This document shows positions 6,022 through 9,725 of a stretch of DNA of 9,725 nt, piece after piece (the first letter of the stretch is position 1; each line of letters starts with the position of its first letter). The stretch comes from Acidobacteriota bacterium (GTDB taxonomy: Bacteria; Acidobacteriota; Aminicenantia; Aminicenantales; Saccharicenantaceae), in NCBI GenBank assembly GCA_003476685.1, contig DMVN01000214.1, forward strand, positions 1 through 9,725, given 5' to 3'. The position numbers and the translations under genes are program-made. Under the pieces are notes generated by a model that worked only from the letters and a program-made list of their open reading frames with translations, was not told where the DNA came from and did not search any database.

Positions 6022-7401
6022 TTAATAAGAAATGCTCATGGAAAAGCCGCCGCTGCCGCTGCCAAACCGGGGATTAACCACGTGGCTAAAAATAGACCCC
6101 CAGGAATAACTCACTCCCACCGAAAAATAATACTCATATGAAGTGGCCAGTTGTTTTCTCATCAACAGGACATCCTCCCAGGAAGCGCCAGCCTTGGCTA
6201 TGGAAATCAGGTCGTGAATCCTGGAATAACCGCCATGGACATTCACCGAAAACCCCCTGAATAACCTGACCGACAGGTCAGTTCCCAGCTCTATCCGGTA
6301 CTTGCTGAAATCGTGGAAATAGTGAGAAGCTTCCAGACCGGTGGTTATGGTGCCCCATTTTTGCTTCAGTTCGAGGGTGGCTGACAGGTTTTCACTCACC
6401 AGGAACTGCCTGGTACGGTCAAAAATGGTTTCCTCGAAATAAAAAGCCGGTCCCACAGCCAGGCTGTAAGTTAGGCGCAACTGCCTCCTGGTCGCCTGGG
6501 AATAGGGGAAAATGTTGTACTCTATGGCCGGTGAAATCCTGGAAGAAAACTTGATATTCTGGTAGGTGGAGCTAGTCAGCGTGGCAAATGCCCCGATCGA
6601 CCAGTGTTCTCCCAGGCTCCGGGCCACCAGCCCCCGGAAGCTATAACCATGAGACTGGCTGATGTAGGTCAGGTCTTCGTACTCAAAGGAGTTGCGGTAA
6701 AAATTACCACTTACCGACAACCTGATTTTCCACTCGGGTGTCACCCGGTTGGCCGAGAAGTTGCCGAAGAAACTCTGGTAAGAATAGCTTTTTTGCCCGC
6801 TGAGGAAGCTATTGGCGCTCAGGCTGAAAACCCAGAAATTCCAGGGGTCCACCACGGCTGTTGGCCGGACCTCTTCCTCCAGTTTGATTTTTAACTTCCG
6901 GGATGCCGGCGTCCGGCCGGCCAGCGGCACCAGGCCGGTTTTAATGGCTTTAGCCATTTCCTGTTGCTGCTTTTCTGTTTCCATTCCTTCTGGCAGGCTG
7001 AGTTCAGTTTGGTAATTCTTCCCGGCTAATTCTTTCTGACCGGCAAAAAAGATTTTGATTATTCTCTGTCCCTCCCTGAATTCCTCAGTCATCGTGATGG
7101 TCACGTTGGCCTCTTCCTGGCTGGAGACAAAATCGGCGAAGGCCACCTCCTGTTTCAGCATCTCCAGCGGCACCTCTGCTGTCCCGATAAAAACCTTGAG
7201 ACTCCTGGCTTCGTAGTCTTCGCCATTCATCTGGGAAAATAGGGGAAATGGCGACAGGATGAAAATTAGGAGGCCCAGAAACAACCCAACTGCAACCCCG
7301 GCCTGTCTTCTGCCAGCGACCCGGCTTCTTACCAAAAGTAATGGGCTGCGAGTCGCAGCTTTCATTTTACCGGTCATCACTTCTGTTTCTTTTTTCTTCA
7401 T
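6022..7401 (-). CDS. Secreted alpha/beta domain plus outer-membrane beta-barrel, paralogue B
   Basis: A 459-residue protein of an uncharacterised family. It has a long basic N-region and a hydrophobic core at about 35-55, a small alpha/beta domain (about 67-175, opening LKVFIGTAEVPLE), then about 270 residues of alternating aromatic/polar strands typical of an outer-membrane barrel. It ends in SMSISY, with the terminal aromatic used as a beta-signal by the BAM machinery. It is a tandem paralogue of the gene at 7533-8888; shared landmarks include FSANRVT (215-221), SLGEHWS (262-268), SSTY, ISPAIE, TRRQLR, SHYFHD (359-364), QLATSY and VVNPRFGS (441-448). Barrel identity looks close to half by eye; the N-domain is much more diverged and has lost the DCGSCD cysteines. 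The chosen ATG has AGGGG about eight bases upstream; Met9 or Met13 are alternatives that shorten the N-region. Probably cotranscribed with the paralogue. Function unknown. Confidence 0.85.
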   Translation of the reverse strand: MKKKETEVMTGKMKAATRSPLLLVRSRVAGRRQAGVAVGLFLGLLIFILSPFPLFSQMNGEDYEARSLKVFIGTAEVPLEMLKQEVAFADFVSSQEEANVTITMTEEFREGQRIIKIFFAGQKELAGKNYQTELSLPEGMETEKQQQEMAKAIKTGLVPLAGRTPASRKLKIKLEEEVRPTAVVDPWNFWVFSLSANSFLSGQKSYSYQSFFGNFSANRVTPEWKIRLSVSGNFYRNSFEYEDLTYISQSHGYSFRGLVARSLGEHWSIGAFATLTSSTYQNIKFSSRISPAIEYNIFPYSQATRRQLRLTYSLAVGPAFYFEETIFDRTRQFLVSENLSATLELKQKWGTITTGLEASHYFHDFSKYRIELGTDLSVRLFRGFSVNVHGGYSRIHDLISIAKAGASWEDVLLMRKQLATSYEYYFSVGVSYSWGSIFSHVVNPRFGSGSGGFSMSISY

Positions 7402-7404
7402 AGT

Positions 7405-7521
7405 TTATACCCCTGGAGTTTTGCTTTCTTCATTAGGCCTCTGCCGGCCCGGGTCGGCCTCGTCGAGCCGATACTTCTTTTTTCCAGCCTGCAGGCCAGT
7501 CCTTGACCAAAAATCTTTCAT
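7405..7521 (-). CDS. Possible 38-codon small ORF between the two barrel genes
   Basis: On the - strand an ATG (7521-7519) lies 11 nt after the stop of the upstream barrel gene, with GAGG five bases before it (TAGAGGGGAAGATG). It opens a 38-codon frame (MKDFWSRTGLQAG..., rich in Lys, Arg and Glu, no hydrophobic segment) ending in TAA at 7407-7405, three bases before the next barrel ATG and in the same frame. The AGGGG that serves the downstream start lies inside the ORF. The spacing suggests translational coupling of the pair. It could instead be spacer DNA, or a decayed N-terminal extension of the downstream gene. No homologue recognised. Confidence 0.35.
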   Translation of the reverse strand: MKDFWSRTGLQAGKKKYRLDEADPGRQRPNEESKTPGV

Positions 7522-7532
7522 CTTCCCCTCTA

Positions 7533-8888
7533 TTAATCCACCTCAATGTGGATGCCACCGCTGCTGACCGAGCCGAACCTGGGGTTAACCACGTTGGTGA
7601 AAATCGAGCCGAAGCTGTAGCTAACCCCAACAGCCAAGAAGTAGTTGTAGGAGGTGGCCAGCATCTTTCGCTGCAAAATTACCTCTTCCCAGGTGGCTCC
7701 GCCCTTGGGTAGCGACAGCTGGTCGTGGATGAGCGAAGCTCCGCCGAAAAGGTAAGCATTCAGACCTTTGACCAGGTTCAGGGAAATTACGTTGAAGATG
7801 GAAACCTGGTGCTTGCTCAAGTCGTGAAAATAGTGTGAGCCCTCAACCGAAGTGCTGATGCTACCCCACTTTTCTCTTAAATCCAGGGTGATGGCCAGCG
7901 ACTGGCTGAGCAAGGTTTCCTTCACCTTGTCGTACAGAGTCTCTTCGAAATACTTAGCCAGGGTCGGTCCCACCCTGTACAGGAAGCGCAACTGCCTACG
8001 GGTCGATTCGGAATAAGGGAAAAGGTCAAATTCGATAGCGGGGGAGATGTTGATTTTCAGCCGGTGATTACTGTAGGTGGAGCTGGTGACCGAATAAAAG
8101 AAGCCGGCTGACCAGTGCTCCCCCAGGCTTTTGACGAACAACCCGCTGCCGCCGAAGGTCCTGGTGCTGGATTCCAGGTTCTGGTCTTCGTAGGTATAAC
8201 GGTCATGGCTGTAGGAAGCGCTGGCGGTGAAATTGAATTTCATATCCCTGGTAACCCTGTTGGCGGAGAATGAACCGCGAACCGATTCTGAGGCATGGGC
8301 TTGTTCCCCTCTAAAGTAACCGCTGGTGCTCAGGCTGAAGACCCAGGATTTCCAGCGGTCGGCGGCCGCAGCCGAAGTTGCCTCTTCCTTCTGGAAATCC
8401 ACCTTAATTTTCTCCCTGATTGGAGTACGGTTAACGTAGGCCATCAGGCCGATTTTAAGGACCTCTGTCAGCCCGGCCCGGATTTCCTCCTCCGTATCCG
8501 TTTTATGGGAAAAGTAACGGAAGAGGTCATCCTGGCCCTGAAAACGGTTCTGGCCGATAAAAGTCAGGGTATATTCCCGGCCGCCGCTGCCCGTGGCCAG
8601 GGTGGTGATCAGCACATGGACATCGGCTTCTTTCCTTTCCCGGACATAATTGACAAATGGGATTTCAGTCTTGATGTAATCGAGGTCGCACGAACCACAA
8701 TCTATATAAACTTTGGGAGCGGTTTTCTTGAGCTCTTCTATTGAACCGCCAGTTTGCCCGCCAGCTGGCGATTGCTGGACCTGAGCCAGGCTGAGCCCGG
8801 CCGTCATCACCAGGATCGACAGGGTAAGCCAGAACACCAGGCCTGAAGGTTTATTCCTGCTCCTGGTTTTTTCTTCGGTGATTGACAT
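7533..8888 (-). CDS. Secreted alpha/beta domain plus outer-membrane beta-barrel, paralogue A
   Basis: A 451-residue protein with a signal peptide (hydrophobic core about 17-33, cleavage near SLA-Q36), an N-terminal alpha/beta domain (about 57-165) and a C-terminal barrel (about 180-451). The N-domain opens with K59-VYIDCGSCDLDYI, whose C64 and C67 could form a disulphide or bind metal, followed by IPFVNYVRERKEADVHVL and YTLTFIGQ strands. The strand order and the ADVHVL...Y.L.F pattern recall the small domains of TolB/CsgG-like periplasmic proteins, a weak resemblance only. The barrel has SLGEHWS (254-260), FPYSESTRRQLR (290-301), SHYFHDLSK (351-359) and VVNPRFGS. The C-terminus IHIEVD lacks the usual final aromatic residue. 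I recall this C-terminal signature in unannotated proteins of several Gram-negative phyla. GGAGGGA lies four bases before the ATG. Function unknown. Confidence 0.87.
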   Translation of the reverse strand: MSITEEKTRSRNKPSGLVFWLTLSILVMTAGLSLAQVQQSPAGGQTGGSIEELKKTAPKVYIDCGSCDLDYIKTEIPFVNYVRERKEADVHVLITTLATGSGGREYTLTFIGQNRFQGQDDLFRYFSHKTDTEEEIRAGLTEVLKIGLMAYVNRTPIREKIKVDFQKEEATSAAAADRWKSWVFSLSTSGYFRGEQAHASESVRGSFSANRVTRDMKFNFTASASYSHDRYTYEDQNLESSTRTFGGSGLFVKSLGEHWSAGFFYSVTSSTYSNHRLKINISPAIEFDLFPYSESTRRQLRFLYRVGPTLAKYFEETLYDKVKETLLSQSLAITLDLREKWGSISTSVEGSHYFHDLSKHQVSIFNVISLNLVKGLNAYLFGGASLIHDQLSLPKGGATWEEVILQRKMLATSYNYFLAVGVSYSFGSIFTNVVNPRFGSVSSGGIHIEVD

Positions 8889-9097
8889 TTGTTCCCTCCA
8901 GAGCCGGACTGAACTTAAAAACTCATCTGTTAATTATACGTCTATGAGCGGTAAAACGTTACAGAAAGTCCGCAAATATAGCCCGCTCAATTTCGGGCCC
9001 GGTTATCCGCCGGCGGGCATTTCTCCCAGTTGTGCCCCAGTAACAGCACCAGTAATTGAAGTAAGGCCCGGTTCGTGTCCCCTTAACATTTACCGGC
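8889..9097 (-). other. 209-nt gap between the TPR gene and barrel gene
   Basis: The half nearest the TPR gene is G+C-rich with several overlapping short inverted repeats (for example GCCCG 8981-8985 with CGGGC 8994-8998, and the CCGCCGGCGG palindrome around 9007-9016), none followed by a T-run. The half nearest the barrel gene is A+T-rich and contains the candidate -10 box and the Shine-Dalgarno. No ORF or RNA gene is supported. Confidence 0.5.
8933..8938 (-). promoter_or_regulatory. Candidate -10 box upstream of paralogue A
   Basis: A perfect TATAAT on the - strand, 45 bases before the ATG at 8888, in an A+T-rich patch within an otherwise G+C-rich gap. At 16-18 base spacing the upstream hexamers (such as TAACGT) match TTGACA poorly, so an activator or another sigma factor would be needed. 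If real, it starts the barrel transcript independently of the upstream TPR gene. Confidence 0.35.
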
Positions 9098-9725
9098 TCA
9101 TTTAATAATAGTTTTTAGCTGGGCCAGCCGACTTCTGGCCCGGGCCACGTTTTCCGGGTCTTCTCCGGTCGTGTTGGACAGGTAAGATTCAAACGCCCGG
9201 GCCGCTTCCGGCAGACGCCGGGTTTCCAGGCAGGCCAGGGCCAGGTTGAGATAAGCCTTGGGTGAAGGACTGGTTCGGGTCACCTGCTCCAGCAGCGGCA
9301 GGCTCTTTTCAAATTCACCCAGCAGGTTGTAAAGTACCGCCAGGTTCAGCCGGTAGAAATCGTTTCCGGGAAAATCTGCCACCAGCCGGCCATAAACCTC
9401 GGCCGCTTCCCTCTGCCGGCCAGAACGGACCAGGTTCTCAGCCTGGCTCAGGCGGATCATTTCATTTTCAGGTTCAATCTTTAGAGCCCGGTCAGCCAGG
9501 GCCAGGGCTTCCTCAACCTTACCCTGCTCTTCGCTGATCATCAGGGACACAACCAGGGCTTCATAATTGTCCGGGTTGATGGCCAGGGCCTGGTCGGAGG
9601 CTTCGCGGGCCTCCTGTTTCTGGCCGGCCAGGAGTAGCGTTTGAGCCAGTTTGGCCAGCAAGTGGTCGGAGCCTGGCAGCACCTCCAGCCCGCGCCTCAA
9701 AGTGGCGGCTGCTTCCAGGTGTTTC
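9098..9725 (-). CDS. TPR-repeat protein, 3' part, cut by the right edge
   Basis: The reading frame stays open to the window edge; upstream of the first in-frame TTG (9700) it continues with KHLEAAATLRRGLEV, which is TPR-like, so that codon is not the true start and the gene enters from the right. About 209 C-terminal residues are visible, forming about five tandem 34-residue TPR units with the usual A...L...G....A......AL...P pattern (for example AREASDQALAINPDN, ALALADRALKIEPEN, AEVYGRLVADFPGN). The stop is TGA at 9100-9098. TPR arrays bind other proteins; with only the 3' end visible, the N-terminal domain that would define its role (sulfotransferase, kinase, secretion or O-GlcNAc-type) cannot be known. 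It lies 209 nt upstream of the barrel pair on the same strand and may or may not share its transcript. Confidence 0.85.
   Translation of the reverse strand, partial: KHLEAAATLRRGLEVLPGSDHLLAKLAQTLLLAGQKQEAREASDQALAINPDNYEALVVSLMISEEQGKVEEALALADRALKIEPENEMIRLSQAENLVRSGRQREAAEVYGRLVADFPGNDFYRLNLAVLYNLLGEFEKSLPLLEQVTRTSPSPKAYLNLALACLETRRLPEAARAFESYLSNTTGEDPENVARARSRLAQLKTIIK

Noticed and set aside
7440..7500. GC-rich near-palindromes (CCGGCCCGGGTCGG, GCCTGCAGGC) considered as a terminator between the barrel genes
   Set aside because: The stems have almost no loop and no T-run on the - strand, and they lie inside the possible small ORF. They are more likely base-composition effects.
8295..8744. 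149-codon + strand frame inside paralogue A
   Set aside because: Antisense to a conserved paralogous coding region; no ribosome-binding site or homology evident.
9698..9700. TTG at 9700 as the start of the TPR protein
   Set aside because: The frame continues upstream to the window edge with TPR-like sequence and no ribosome-binding site precedes the TTG, so the gene is partial.

Overview
The window looks like chromosomal DNA from a Gram-negative bacterium with an outer membrane and a secretory, polymer-degrading lifestyle. Four of the seven main proteins begin with a signal peptide or a lone N-terminal hydrophobic segment, and two of these look like outer-membrane beta-barrels. The style of the secreted S10 carboxypeptidase, the paired barrels and the REP-like palindromes suggests the Acidobacteriota / Candidatus Aminicenantes neighbourhood. 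This is inference from protein style only; no rRNA or marker gene is present.

Left half (+ strand). Bases 18-251 encode a small four-cysteine zinc-ribbon protein with a membrane hairpin. After a 368-nt gap holding a hairpin and a good sigma70-type promoter comes a 507-residue rhomboid intramembrane serine protease with a TTG start, an extra Phe-rich N-terminal membrane hairpin and a TPR-like C-terminal half. A secreted GH28-family right-handed beta-helix glycosidase (polygalacturonase superfamily) follows at 2286-3839. It has a good Shine-Dalgarno, and its start codon overlaps the stop of a possible 25-codon upstream ORF (ATGA).

Centre. GH28 and the carboxypeptidase converge on a 455-bp A+T-rich gap (3840-4294). 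The gap is bracketed by related 34-bp palindromic repeats, with a third copy and several hairpins inside. It looks like a REP/MITE-type non-autonomous repeat element or its remnant, and one of its palindromes overlaps the carboxypeptidase stop codon.

Right half (- strand, read right to left). The 3' part of a TPR protein runs in from the right edge (9098-9725). Then come two tandem paralogous secreted proteins, each an N-terminal alpha/beta domain plus a C-terminal beta-barrel (7533-8888 and 6022-7401), separated by a possible 38-codon small ORF. Last is the exported S10 serine carboxypeptidase (4295-5899), which has its own promoter. The barrel pair is probably one transcription unit.

Functionally the window combines extracellular or periplasmic degradation (GH28, S10 peptidase) with membrane proteolysis (rhomboid) and an uncharacterised duplicated outer-membrane protein. 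No complete transposase, phage, CRISPR or defence gene is visible. The points most worth a second look are the paralogous barrel pair with the small ORF between them, the palindromic element, the GH28 lacking two classical active-site motifs, and the ATGA-coupled upstream ORF.
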